NCBI RefSeq assembly: GCF_016907955.1
Contig: NZ_JAFBCX010000001.1
Coordinates: 992,001-1,056,000, forward strand
Length of the DNA stretch: 64,000 nucleotides
Source: Lentzea nigeriaca
GTDB taxonomy: Bacteria > Actinomycetota > Actinomycetes > Mycobacteriales > Pseudonocardiaceae
Direction: 5' to 3'
Both the position numbers and the translations under genes were made by a program. This document shows, in pieces, positions 43,079 through 53,050 of the stretch. The notes under the pieces are model-generated. The model searched no databases, was not told the DNA's origin, and saw only the letters and a list, made by a program, of their open reading frames with translations. Positions within the stretch are counted from its first letter, which is position 1. Every line of letters begins with the position of its first letter.

Positions 43079-46033
43079 CGGCACGTCTGTTCCGCCGATT
43101 CGACAGCGCCCCGCGAGCGCGTCAGCAAGGCGCTTGTCCCGGAACTCGTACACCGTCCCGATCCGGCGCAGGATTCCCTGCCGGTTGGCGTCCTCGAGAA
43201 AGCGGTTCAGCCGCCACGGCAGCCGCCCGATGTAGGCGAGGGCGAGTCTGCTCACCAAGTACCGCGACCACGCCGTGGTCATGGCCATGGCCAGCCCGGC
43301 CGAGCCTCCGAACCAGGCACCGGCGGCCGCGACCGTCACTTCGTGATAGCTCTGCGGAGGCACGGTGCCGCTGGAGAACTCGCCGGAGATCCAGGCGAGA
43401 ACGAAGATCAGCACGACCCCGGCCACGACCGAAGCGCCGATGAAGAAGAGTGAGTCATTTCGTTCCGAGCGGGGGGTCTGGGTGATTCTCTTGTCCGACT
43501 GGTGGCGGTGGCGCCGCGAGGCGGGGGACAGGTACCCCGTGATCGGCCAAACCGCCGGGACCTCCGGTGCCGGAGTCAGCGCTGCCGCGGAGATGAGCGC
43601 CAGCGAGGTGGACAGCAGGCCGATGATCAGGCCGGGGCCGTTGAGCTGGAGGAGGATCACCAACCCGAGCGGCAGCGTCAGGACGAGCCCGAGAAGCCAC
43701 AGCAGCAAGCGCTCGAACCGCGGTGGGAGCGCCTTGTGCAGTTGCCACCACCGCAAGGTGGACTCGGGGCGGGTGGCGATGAGCGTGAGCCATCGCCGGG
43801 TGCGCCATGAGCCGTAGTCCGGCTCTCCTGGTCGATGACCCCGCGGGTCGAGCGACTCCCTCAGGTAGTTGTCGGTCAGGGCCGCGCTCACCTCGTCGAC
43901 CGATGTCATGGCGGCCAGTGTCCCGAGGTCGGCGCGGGCGTTGTCGAGGTAGCTGCGTGCGAGCCCGATCATCGCCGGGCTGGCGAGGACACGTGCCAGC
44001 GGGGCATCCGGCCGGCGGGAGAGAGCGCTGAGCACCTCATCGGTTCGATGGTCCAGCCTTGCCGTGTTGCTCGACAGGTACCGCAAGGCCTCGTCGAGAT
44101 CGACAGGCAGCAGTTCGACGACCGAGGTCCTGCTCGGCCGGTAGTCGGTCACGGCCTTGAGGTACTCGTCGGTTCTCCAGGTCGCGATCACGGGGGTCGT
44201 GGTGTCGGCGATCTGGCGCCACGCCTGTTCTTTTTCCGGGAACGTCAGATCGTCGTGTCCGTCGATCACCGGTACCACGGCCCCCAGCCGCACCAGCCGC
44301 GTCAGGTCACCCACCAGATCCTTGGACGGCCGCAGTGACGGGTTGTTCGCCACGATGGTGCGGACGACCCAGTCGTCGAAGAACTCGGTCGCGGGCCGCC
44401 AGGTGCCAGTCGGCATCAGGATCGGGATCGGGCCGTTCTCGTGCGCGAGCAGCCCGCGGGCGAGCAGGAGGGCGGTGACGGACTTTCCGCTGCCCGGCTC
44501 ACCGAGAATGATCAGCTTTCGGAAAGGGGTCGTCAGGAAGACGTCCGACAACGTCCGGACGGAGCCGGTTAGCCCTTCGGCGGACCACTCGACCGGCAGC
44601 CGGGAGGTGTCGTGCGCCTCAACGTCGCTGACGCGCAGGGCGAGATCTTCGGTGGCCTGGACTCGCAGGGTGCTGATCGCGTCGCGGCCCCATGACCACT
44701 CACCGACGGAGAGCGGAGGCACCCGAGCGGGTGCGGGCCGGGTGAGCTGGTCGACGAGCTGTCCGGACAGCTTGTCGAGATCGTCGGACCGGACTCTGAT
44801 CACCGAGCCGGAGTCCCACTCGATCCAGGTGTACGAGCTTCGCACTTCTTCCGCTGTTTCGAGGACGACCAGCTTCGCTCGTTCCCGTTCGGTGGTCCAC
44901 CGATGCAGGCCCAGGTCCACGTCCACGTCGAAGCCCTGTTGCCTGAGCAGGTACCGCAACTCGCGGGCGCGGCTGCGGGCACCCGCGGTGTCCGCGGAGG
45001 TCAGGCAGACCTTGAAGTCGGGCAGGTCTGCCTGTTCCGGTCGTGGCCTGGGGGTCTTGGCGCGCAGGAACAGGGCGAGCAGCTCACGGCGTTTTCCCTC
45101 GGATCCGGCTGCCACCAGCGAGCTGACCTCACCGCGGGTGAGGTGGTCGACGAGCCGCTCGGCGGCCGCGAGGATCGTGTTCTCCTGCTGAGGGCGGTCC
45201 CCGATGGTCGCGAGGATCTCCTCGTAGGCGTAGTAGCTGCGGTACGGCACCTCGACCTGGCCCCAGTACCGGTCCACGTCGTCCACGTGCCACAGGAAGG
45301 CGTCGAAGGCCTGACGCGCGTAGTCGCGGCTGGTTTCGAGCTTGTCGTGTTCGCCGTTCTCCACCCGCATCGGCACGGGCAGGATGCGCAGTTCGTCGAG
45401 GCGTTGCCGGGCGATCGAGGCGGCCACCGCGGCCGCACCGTCGATCGACTGGGTGCTCATCGAGAAGCACGTTACGACGGTGTCCGGCAACGCGACGGTG
45501 CAGACACCGGCGGTGTCGCTCAGGCCGGTGCGGCTGTCCACGAGGACGTAGTCGTAACGCTCCCGCATGTCGCGCTTGAGCGCCTCGAGGAAACCACCGC
45601 CGCCGAGCCGGTCGTAGAAGTTGTCCCAGTCGAACGTGCTGACCAGCGCCGAGTACGAGTCGTCCTGGCGGCCCGCCGGCATCAGGTCGATGGCGCCGCC
45701 GCCGCGAAACCCGTGTTCGACCGACATCACGTAGGGCGAGGTGCGGGCGTACCGCACGTGCCAGTCCGGTCCGTCGGATGCCATCGGGTCCATGGCGGCG
45801 TTCGCGAACTCCCACATCATGTCGATCACACCGGGCGAACTGCGGAGCGTGCCGTCGGGCAGGAAGGGGTGGAAGTACCGGTGCAGTCCCGGAGCTTCGA
45901 GATCCCAGTCGACGACGAGCACGCGCAGGCCGTTGCTGGCGAGGATCCACGCGACGTTCGCGAGGCTCATCGACCTGCCGGTCCCACCCTTGTACGAGTA
46001 GAAGGTGACGACGGTGCCCGATCTCACGGTCAT
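43064..46033 (-). CDS. ParA-like ATPase - NACHT - membrane protein
   Basis: A 989-residue three-part protein. Residues 1-320: ParA/MinD-like ATPase with deviant Walker A KGGTGRS (15-21) and VDWDLEAPGLHRYF, as in FxsT-type proteins. Residues 335-430: a small alpha-beta segment (KVCLTSADTAGARSRARELRYLL). Residues 505-740: NACHT/STAND ATPase with P-loop GEPGSGKS (511-518) and Walker B PVIDGHDDL. Hydrophobic helices follow at about 775-825 and 880-930, then the tail IGRLPWRLNRFLEDANRQGILRR typical of actinobacterial NACHT-membrane proteins. Its ATG overlaps the stop of the FxsC-like gene, so the two act together. Probably an immune or signalling switch; inference. Confidence 0.85.
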   Translation of the reverse strand: MTVRSGTVVTFYSYKGGTGRSMSLANVAWILASNGLRVLVVDWDLEAPGLHRYFHPFLPDGTLRSSPGVIDMMWEFANAAMDPMASDGPDWHVRYARTSPYVMSVEHGFRGGGAIDLMPAGRQDDSYSALVSTFDWDNFYDRLGGGGFLEALKRDMRERYDYVLVDSRTGLSDTAGVCTVALPDTVVTCFSMSTQSIDGAAAVAASIARQRLDELRILPVPMRVENGEHDKLETSRDYARQAFDAFLWHVDDVDRYWGQVEVPYRSYYAYEEILATIGDRPQQENTILAAAERLVDHLTRGEVSSLVAAGSEGKRRELLALFLRAKTPRPRPEQADLPDFKVCLTSADTAGARSRARELRYLLRQQGFDVDVDLGLHRWTTERERAKLVVLETAEEVRSSYTWIEWDSGSVIRVRSDDLDKLSGQLVDQLTRPAPARVPPLSVGEWSWGRDAISTLRVQATEDLALRVSDVEAHDTSRLPVEWSAEGLTGSVRTLSDVFLTTPFRKLIILGEPGSGKSVTALLLARGLLAHENGPIPILMPTGTWRPATEFFDDWVVRTIVANNPSLRPSKDLVGDLTRLVRLGAVVPVIDGHDDLTFPEKEQAWRQIADTTTPVIATWRTDEYLKAVTDYRPSRTSVVELLPVDLDEALRYLSSNTARLDHRTDEVLSALSRRPDAPLARVLASPAMIGLARSYLDNARADLGTLAAMTSVDEVSAALTDNYLRESLDPRGHRPGEPDYGSWRTRRWLTLIATRPESTLRWWQLHKALPPRFERLLLWLLGLVLTLPLGLVILLQLNGPGLIIGLLSTSLALISAAALTPAPEVPAVWPITGYLSPASRRHRHQSDKRITQTPRSERNDSLFFIGASVVAGVVLIFVLAWISGEFSSGTVPPQSYHEVTVAAAGAWFGGSAGLAMAMTTAWSRYLVSRLALAYIGRLPWRLNRFLEDANRQGILRRIGTVYEFRDKRLADALAGRCRIGGTDVPSTGL

Positions 46034-47238
46034 CCCTCCGGTCCGATGAGGACCGGACGAGTCGTCGCCCCGCTCTGTCGCACCCGGCGCGCGACGTCGG
46101 CGCGGTTCACGATGCGGGCACGTGTGTCGATGAGCGCCCGCTTCAGCTCGTCCTCGAACTTCGCGACGGTGCCGAGGTCCTGCCGCACGGCACGGGACTG
46201 GTCGTCGAGCCAGTTGCCGATGCACAGGCGCAACACGTCGCCGGCGTCCACGCCGTTGGAAAGCGTTCGCGGCTCGCCTTCGTCGCCGGGGAACATGATC
46301 GTGACGTTGTTGTACCGCCGGGTGTCCAGCAGCGCGAGGAGTTCACGGTAGTCGTCGAGGCCCACGGCCCATGGATCGACGATGAGCACGACGATCTCCC
46401 GACGCTGTTGCGCGAGGTCGAGCACGTCGATCAGGTCGCGGCCCGCCGGGACAGGGCCGGAGATCATCCGTTGTTCCACCGCGACGTCCTGCGCCTTCAG
46501 CACAACGGGTTCCACACAGTCCGGCACGTACGGGCACCAGTCGTCCCAGCCTTCGCCATATGCGTCGAGCGTGGCCCGCACAGTGCTCATCTGCTCGCAG
46601 CTGCCCACCGCGACCACGAAGTTCACCCGCTTCGGTCCGCTGACCGCCGCGGCGGCGGTGGTCGGGACCCGCCGGGCGAACGCGTCCGGCTCGGTCCGCA
46701 GGTCCACCCCGTGGAGCTCGCGAGGTGGCGTCCTGCCCGCATCTCGCACCTGGACAGCGAACTTCTCCAGGAACGCCCGATATTCGTCTTTGTGTTTGGC
46801 CTGCGTGATCAGCGAACGCAGGCCGGACTCGCGGTAGGTCACCCCGAACTGGTCACGCGTGTCGTGCAGGTATTTGGTCGGGGGAGGCTCGTACTCCGGT
46901 GGCAGCCACCACACCGGCAGCACCGATGCCAGCGTTTCGCCCGTCCTGGCCCGGTGCTGCTCCAAGCGTCTGTCGAACCCGTGCCATTCGCTGCCACAGG
47001 GTTTGCTGTTGAAATACCAGGGCGAGTAGACGGGGACGAAGACCTTGCAGGTGCCGACCGCCTCGCCGGTCGTCGCTGGCCAGTTCGTGCCGGTGGGCTG
47101 GTCGATGTCGAAGAACCCGGTGCTCTCCTTGCGGATGCCCGCGCGCACCGACAGCTCGTTGCACAGGTCGTCGTAGAACTGGCGCAGATAAGGGTCGACG
47201 GAGTCATTCCGCGCATAGCTGAAGAAGAAGTACTGCAC
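46030..47238 (-). CDS. fxsC: FxsC-like TIR-domain protein
   Basis: A 402-residue protein. The N-terminal TIR-like domain (QYFFFSYARNDSVDPYLRQFYDDL, then VFVPVYSPWYFNSKPCGSEWHGFDRRL and VLPVWW) matches the FxsC group. The C-terminal domain (VNFVVAVGSC, YGEGWDDWCPY, IVVLIVDPWAVGLDDYRELL, NNVTIMFP) resembles the FxsC C-terminal model. The GTG at 47238 follows GAGG and starts at the first TIR strand. FxsC is normally found with FxsA, FxsB (radical SAM) and FxsT; here only the ATPase partner is present. Whether the TIR cleaves NAD is unknown. Confidence 0.8.
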   Translation of the reverse strand: MQYFFFSYARNDSVDPYLRQFYDDLCNELSVRAGIRKESTGFFDIDQPTGTNWPATTGEAVGTCKVFVPVYSPWYFNSKPCGSEWHGFDRRLEQHRARTGETLASVLPVWWLPPEYEPPPTKYLHDTRDQFGVTYRESGLRSLITQAKHKDEYRAFLEKFAVQVRDAGRTPPRELHGVDLRTEPDAFARRVPTTAAAAVSGPKRVNFVVAVGSCEQMSTVRATLDAYGEGWDDWCPYVPDCVEPVVLKAQDVAVEQRMISGPVPAGRDLIDVLDLAQQRREIVVLIVDPWAVGLDDYRELLALLDTRRYNNVTIMFPGDEGEPRTLSNGVDAGDVLRLCIGNWLDDQSRAVRQDLGTVAKFEDELKRALIDTRARIVNRADVARRVRQSGATTRPVLIGPEG

Positions 47239-47377
47239 GGCACCTCGCTCCACAACGCCACCGGTCAGACAGTGGATCGGAGGTCGTGCGCCAATCGTTT
47301 CGCGCGAAAGAAAAGTCGGCGCTCGACTGGAATAGGTGCCCTGATCGCCGACCTGTGCGCGCATCGAGGTGCAGACC

Positions 47378-47515
47378 GTGAACTTCAGGCACAACGTGAC
47401 GTGCGCGTTCACCAGTGAGCGTGGGCCGTTCGGAGTCGACGAGGTGTTCGGGCCGAACGAACGCAGGCAGACGAGGAACTTCTTCGGCGGTGTGCTGGGG
47501 TTCATCGGCTGGTGA
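47378..47515 (+). CDS. possible 45-residue protein divergent from fxsC
   Basis: A short frame inside the 321-base gap 47239-47559. GAGG stands 8 bases before the GTG. Almost every third codon position is G or C, and the peptide ends RNFFGGVLGFIGW. The other strand is also open here. I do not recognise it; it could be a small toxin-like or membrane-active peptide of the TIR locus, or part of a dispersed element. Nothing else is seen in the gap. Confidence 0.35.
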   Translation: MNFRHNVTCAFTSERGPFGVDEVFGPNERRQTRNFFGGVLGFIGW

Positions 47516-47559
47516 CCACGAAACTCCACAATGGACGAGCACGTCACACGCCGACGCGG

Positions 47560-48324
47560 TCAGGCCCGTTCGCGGACGAACAGCGCCTGCGCCGTCGTGC
47601 CCACCGGCCCCTCCACGTCGTGCACCACGCTGGTGGCGAGGCCGACGCCGTCCGGGCCGATCGTGGTTCGCGCGTCCAGCCCCACCCACTCGCCGACGGG
47701 TTGGCGGTGCAGGTGGACGGTCAGGTCGGTGTTGATGGCGTACCACTTGCGGATGTCCACTCGGGACGAGACGCCGCTCGCCGAGTCCACTACCGAGAAC
47801 AGGCGCTCCAGCGGCGAGGGCTCGGAGCCTTCTACCACGGCGACGCGCGGGCGGGCCCACACCTGGGCGTCGCCCGGCGTGAAGATGCCGCCCGACACCG
47901 ACAGCCACTCGACGGCGGCCAGGTAGCCGCCTGACCAGAAGTCGGGGATCTCCATCGGCACGGCCGATGCGGGTGGTGCCATCGGGGCCACGTCGCCGCC
48001 CGCCACGGCGGTGGTGTCCGAGCCGACGATGTGCCAGGCGCGAGCGGTCAGCACCACGCGGCCCTCGTGGGACAGTGCGGCCGACAGCAGTTCCACCGAG
48101 CGGCCGGGGCGTTCGACCGAAGTGGACACCGTCAGGTCGGCCACCGGCACCGGGCCGAGCACCTCGAACGTCACGCGGGCGAACGTCGGCCGGTGCGCCA
48201 GCAGCTCGTGCACCAGCAGGGCGGAGGGTGGGCCCAGGTGCTGGCTGTCCGGGCCCCACGGGCCGACCGTATGGTCGGTGGAGCGGAACGCGTTGTCGCC
48301 CAGGGGCAGGTAGAAGGCTGTCAT
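47560..48324 (-). CDS. acyl-CoA thioesterase family protein
   Basis: A 254-residue double-hotdog protein of the TesB-like type: start FYLPLGDNAFRSTDHTVGPWG, HLGPPSALLVHELL in the first half, and WVGLDARTTIGPDGVGLATSVVHD in the second, the usual end of this group. It probably hydrolyses acyl-CoA esters. Its ATG overlaps the TGA of the RecB-like gene upstream, so the two are co-translated without an obvious functional link. Confidence 0.88.
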   Translation of the reverse strand: MTAFYLPLGDNAFRSTDHTVGPWGPDSQHLGPPSALLVHELLAHRPTFARVTFEVLGPVPVADLTVSTSVERPGRSVELLSAALSHEGRVVLTARAWHIVGSDTTAVAGGDVAPMAPPASAVPMEIPDFWSGGYLAAVEWLSVSGGIFTPGDAQVWARPRVAVVEGSEPSPLERLFSVVDSASGVSSRVDIRKWYAINTDLTVHLHRQPVGEWVGLDARTTIGPDGVGLATSVVHDVEGPVGTTAQALFVRERA

Positions 48325-49169
48325 CAGTCGCGGTCCCGGAGGGGTTCGGTGTCGTCCGGCTCCGGCCAGCCGGGGTAGGGAGGCGGGGTGCCGTCGAACG
48401 CCGGGCAGAACGCCTTGTGGTCGCAGTAGTCGCACAGGCGGCTCGGGGACGGGCGGAAGTCGCCGGTCGGGGCCGCGCGCATGATCGCCTGCCAGATGGC
48501 TTCCAGCGTGCGTTCGAAGCGGGACAGCTCCGACTCGTCCGGTGTGTAGGCGAGGGCCTGGCGATCGGCCAGGTACATCAGGCGCAGCTGGCGGGGGACG
48601 ACGCCGCGCAGCTTCCACAGCACCAGGGCGTAGAACTTCATCTGGAACAACGCCTTCGCCTCGCCCACCTCGCGGGGCGCGGCGCCGGTCTTGTAGTCCA
48701 CCACGCGGATCTCACCCGTCGGGGCCACGTCCACGCGGTCGATGTAGCCGCGCAGCAGGACACCGGACGGGAGCTCGGACTCGACCAGCAGTTCGCGCGA
48801 CTCCGGTTCGAGGCGGCGCGGATCCTCCAGGCCGAAGTAGCCGTCGAGCAGGGCGGAGGCCGAGTCGAGCCACTGCGCTTCCTCGTCGGTGCCCTCGGCC
48901 TCGAACAGCGAGGAGAACTCTGGGCGCTCCGCCTTCACCCGCTCCCAGGCGGGCGCGATCATGGCGCGGGCGCGGTCGGGGACGCGTTCGGCGGCGGGCA
49001 AAGCGAAGAGATCTTCCAGCACCGCGTGCACCACCGTGCCGCGCACCTGCGCCTTCGTCGGCTTCTCCGGCAGGCGGTCGACCGCGCGGAACCGGTAGAG
49101 CAGCGGGCACTGCTTGAAGTCCCCGGCTCGTGACGGGGACAGGGCGGGCCTGCGCAACGTGGTGCTCAT
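48324..49169 (-). CDS. RecB-family nuclease with iron-sulfur cluster
   Basis: A 281-residue PD-(D/E)XK nuclease (Cas4/AddB-like). The first cysteine is in FKQCPLLYRFR (about 20), the nuclease motif in VDYKTG (about 165) preceded by GYIDRVD, and three cysteines of the 4Fe-4S site are in LCDYCDHKAFC near residue 260. TAGGGT lies 7 nt before the ATG and is part of a DNA-damage-type promoter; no Shine-Dalgarno. The orthologue in M. tuberculosis would be Rv2119. Role in DNA repair is inferred. Confidence 0.9.
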   Translation of the reverse strand: MSTTLRRPALSPSRAGDFKQCPLLYRFRAVDRLPEKPTKAQVRGTVVHAVLEDLFALPAAERVPDRARAMIAPAWERVKAERPEFSSLFEAEGTDEEAQWLDSASALLDGYFGLEDPRRLEPESRELLVESELPSGVLLRGYIDRVDVAPTGEIRVVDYKTGAAPREVGEAKALFQMKFYALVLWKLRGVVPRQLRLMYLADRQALAYTPDESELSRFERTLEAIWQAIMRAAPTGDFRPSPSRLCDYCDHKAFCPAFDGTPPPYPGWPEPDDTEPLRDRD

Positions 49170-49176
49170 GATTGGC

Positions 49177-49199
49177 ACCCTAGGACAGAGGTCTGACAA
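49177..49199 (-). promoter_or_regulatory. RecA-NDp/PafBC-type promoter of the RecB-like nuclease gene
   Basis: Read on the minus strand: TTGTCAGAC, exactly 8 bases, TAGGGT, then 7 bases to the ATG. This fits the LexA-independent DNA-damage promoter TTGTCRGTG-N8-TANNNT except for the last two bases of the first box. Confidence 0.7.
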
Positions 49200-49251
49200 T
49201 TCCCGGAAGCGGTACACCGCGAGATCACATCGGTCGCTCTACAGTGCATCC

Positions 49252-50370
49252 GTGGCCGCGCGGATCAGTGAGCGAGAGGGCGGCCTGCTGCTGTTCCGGG
49301 TGGCGGGCATCCCGGTGCTGCTCGCGCCGTCGTGGTGGATCGGGTCGGCGATCGTGGTGGCCTTCTACGCGCCGCTCGTCGACGACCTCGCGCCCGGAAC
49401 ACCACCGGGCGTGGGGCTGCTGCTGGCCGCGCTCTTCGCGGTGTTCCTGGGCCTGAGCGTGCTCGCGCACGAGCTCGGCCACTGCGTCGCGGCGCTGCGG
49501 CTCGGCCTGCCGGTGCGCAGACTGCGCCTGTACCTGCTCGGCGGGCTGTCCGAGATCATGCGCACACCCGGCAAACCCAGCCACGAAGGCGTGGTCGCGG
49601 GCGCGGGACCCGTCGTGTCCGTGGCGCTGGCGATCGTCTTCGGCGTCGGCGCGTTCGTGATGGAACCCGGCGACGTCCTGTGGGTGCTGGTCTTCCAGGT
49701 CGCCGCGGCCAACGTCGCGGTCGCCGTCTTCAACCTCCTGCCCGGACTCCCGCTCGACGGCGGAAGGATCGTCAGGGCAGGCGTGTGGGCCGTGACCGGG
49801 CAACGGGCGATGGGCACGCGTGTCGCCGTGGTCGGTGGCTTCGCCGTCGCCATCGCGTTGATGGTGTGGGCGCTCTACGGCGTCGCTGAAGGCACTGAGG
49901 ACCGATGGCTGCGCTTCGGCGTGTGCGTGCTCACGGCGTGGGTCGTCGTCGCCGGTGCGAAGAGCGAGCTGGCCAGCGAACGCCGCCGCACCTGGCCCGC
50001 CGGCGTCACGCTCAACGACCTCATCCGCCCGGTGCTCCAGCTGCCGGCGGAAAGCCCCGTGGCCGACGCCCTGAGCACGTCCGCGGGCCGCGGTGTGGTG
50101 CTGGTCAGGGCGGACGGCGTCGCGGCGGGACTGCTCGACACCGAGGCCGCCGAAAGGCTCGCCGCCGCAAGCCCCTTCGCACCCGCGGAACAGGCCGCCG
50201 AACCGATCCTGCCCGAGACGGTGCTGCTCGCCGACGAGCCCGGCGAGGAGATCGTCGAACGCGTCCAGGGCACCGCGGCGTGGCAGTTCCTCGTCGTCGA
50301 TCTGGAGGGTCGTCCGGCCGGTGTGCTGCGCAGGGAGGACCTGCGTGCGGCCATTGAGAAGGGCGTTTGA
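49252..50370 (+). CDS. site-2-type M50 metalloprotease
   Basis: A 372-residue membrane protease that cuts within the membrane. The zinc motif HELGH is in SVLAHELGHCVAAL on helix 2, and the third ligand in NLLPGLPLDGGRI. About six helices are followed by a C-terminal CBS-like cytoplasmic domain (residues about 245-372). GTG start with TACAGT (49240-49245) 6 nt upstream and no Shine-Dalgarno, so probably leaderless. It is divergent from the RecB gene and 12 bases from trmI. Confidence 0.92.
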   Translation: MAARISEREGGLLLFRVAGIPVLLAPSWWIGSAIVVAFYAPLVDDLAPGTPPGVGLLLAALFAVFLGLSVLAHELGHCVAALRLGLPVRRLRLYLLGGLSEIMRTPGKPSHEGVVAGAGPVVSVALAIVFGVGAFVMEPGDVLWVLVFQVAAANVAVAVFNLLPGLPLDGGRIVRAGVWAVTGQRAMGTRVAVVGGFAVAIALMVWALYGVAEGTEDRWLRFGVCVLTAWVVVAGAKSELASERRRTWPAGVTLNDLIRPVLQLPAESPVADALSTSAGRGVVLVRADGVAAGLLDTEAAERLAAASPFAPAEQAAEPILPETVLLADEPGEEIVERVQGTAAWQFLVVDLEGRPAGVLRREDLRAAIEKGV

Positions 50371-51210
<840 letters not shown>

Positions 51211-51436
51211 CCTCGGCTGGTTCCGACGCGACCACGTTGGTGGCTCCGGCAGTGAGCGCCGAAGCGGGTGTCAGTTCGCAGACGAGGCGTACAGCCCGAG
51301 GCCGGAGCGCGGGTTGGGGCTGTCCCACCGCGACCAGGGGATCCAGAGGGTCTCGTATTCTGCGTCGACCCGATCTTCGTCGTCCGTCACGGCGGATCCC
51401 CGGAGCAGCTCAACGGACAGCCGGGCGGAAACGCAC

Positions 51437-51474
51437 GAGAGGCCCGCACCAGTTCGAAGCGGTGCGGGCCTCTC
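51437..51474. terminator. strong terminator at the end of the PGYGQQ gene
   Basis: GAGAGGCCCGCACC, a 10-base loop and GGTGCGGGCCTCTC form a perfect 14-bp stem between convergent trmI and the minus-strand gene. In the rest of 51211-51483 I see no gene or RNA. Confidence 0.88.
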
Positions 51475-51483
51475 GCCGTCAGA

Positions 51484-52287
51484 TCAGTTGGACTCGATCT
51501 TCTCGATGCCGCAGACCTTCCAGTCGCCGCCCTCCTTGGACAGCTTGTAGATGATGCTGCCCGAGGAGGTCGTGCCCGGCTTGTTCGGATCCGCGAGACC
51601 GGTGAGCTTCTGCGTGAACGTGCCGGTGTCGCCCGACGTCTTCACGTCCGTCACCTTGGCCGTCACGCTCGAGTTCGGCTGACCGGACTGGGGCTTCAGC
51701 TTGGGGTACTCCGCGGAGCACACCAGCGCCTTGACGTCTTCCGGCTTGCTGCTGCCCGAGCGAGCACCCTTGAGGACGATCTCGGTGAACTCCTCGGCGA
51801 CTTCCTTCGCGGCCGAGTCGCCGCCGCTCGACGAGCTCTTCGACGACGGCGTGGTCGGCTTCGTGCTGCCGTTCGTCGGCTGCGAGCTCGTGTTCGTCGA
51901 CGCCGTGTCGTCGCTCTTCGAGTCCTTGCCGGAGAGCAGCACGGCGGCCGTGATGCCACCGCCGACGAGGACCAGCACGCCGACGACGACGCCGATGATC
52001 ATGCCGGTGTTGCTCTTCTTCGGCGGCGGGCCGCCGAAGCCGCCGTAGCCGGGCTGTTGGCCGAACCCCGGCTGGGGCTGGCCGAAACCCTGCTGCGGGA
52101 AGCCACCGCTCTGCGGGCCCTGCTGGCCGAACGGGTCCTGCTGCGGCTGGCCGTACGGTCCCGGCTGCTGACCGTAACCAGGCTGCTGACCGTACCCAGG
52201 CTGCTGGCCGTAGCCCGGCTGCGGCTGGCCGTACGGATTGGGCGGCTGCTGCCCGTAGGGCCCAGGCTGCTGCGGCGGGTACGTCAT
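51484..52287 (-). CDS. PGYGQQ-repeat membrane-anchored protein 2
   Basis: A 267-residue protein. Residues 1-85 are low-complexity Pro/Gly/Gln/Tyr repeats (PGYGQQ), then KKSNTG and one hydrophobic helix (about 95-117), a Ser/Thr linker, and an extracellular DUF4878-like lumazine-fold domain (about 155-267) with two cysteines in VCSAEY and KVCGIE. GGGGGAG precedes the ATG. It is a tandem paralogue of the next gene, sharing the repeat and helix but with a different outer domain. Cell-envelope role inferred. Confidence 0.8.
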   Translation of the reverse strand: MTYPPQQPGPYGQQPPNPYGQPQPGYGQQPGYGQQPGYGQQPGPYGQPQQDPFGQQGPQSGGFPQQGFGQPQPGFGQQPGYGGFGGPPPKKSNTGMIIGVVVGVLVLVGGGITAAVLLSGKDSKSDDTASTNTSSQPTNGSTKPTTPSSKSSSSGGDSAAKEVAEEFTEIVLKGARSGSSKPEDVKALVCSAEYPKLKPQSGQPNSSVTAKVTDVKTSGDTGTFTQKLTGLADPNKPGTTSSGSIIYKLSKEGGDWKVCGIEKIESN

Positions 52288-53050
52288 CGAAACTCCCCCG
52301 ACATGAATGAGGTTGATCTTCTCGGAACGGCGTTGGATGGGGGGCGGTGGCAAACCGCCCCACAGTCACTTGGTGGTGGGGACCTTGATGTCCTTGGCCA
52401 GCGTGCAGAACTTCCAGTCGCCCGAGATCTTCTTGAACTTGTACTCGGTGTCCAGGCTCTGGGTCTGGCCCTGGTAGGACATGGTCATGTTCGCCTTGAC
52501 CTTCGCCTCGTTACCGGAGACGGAGACGTCCTTCACCGTGAACTTGGTGTCCGGCAGCGGCATGTTCTTCGCCTGCTCGGCCGCCTTGCGCTGCTCGGGC
52601 GTGAGCCGCTTCTCGGCTTCCTCGGCCTCGGTGATGACCTCCTGGCAGACCATCGACTTCGCCTTGCTCTGGTCCTTGCGGTAGTCGAGGGAGAAGTACT
52701 CCTCGGCGACCTTCTTGACCTCGGCCGCGTCGCCACCGCCGCTGCTGCTGTTGTCGCCCGAGTCGGAAGAGCTCGACGAACTGCTCTTCGAGTCCTTGCC
52801 GGAGAGCAGCACGGCGGCCGTGATGCCACCGCCGACGAGCACGAGAACGCCGACGACGACGCCGATGATCATGCCGGTGTTGCTCTTCTTCGGCGGCGGG
52901 CCGCCGAAGCCGCCGTAGCCGGGCTGTTGGCCGTACCCCGGCTGGGGCTGGCCGAAGCCCTGCTGCGGGAAGCCTCCGCTCTGCGGGCCCTGCTGGCCGA
53001 ACGGGTCCTGCTGCGGCTGGCCGTACGGTCCCGGCTGCTGGCCGTAACCA
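51914..53050. repeat. 267-bp direct duplication inside two tandem genes
   Basis: 51914-52180 and 52784-53050 align base for base at a constant 870-base offset, with about seven differences counted by eye. The copies cover the repeat and helix parts of the two PGYGQQ genes, while the outer domains have diverged fully. Confidence 0.85.
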
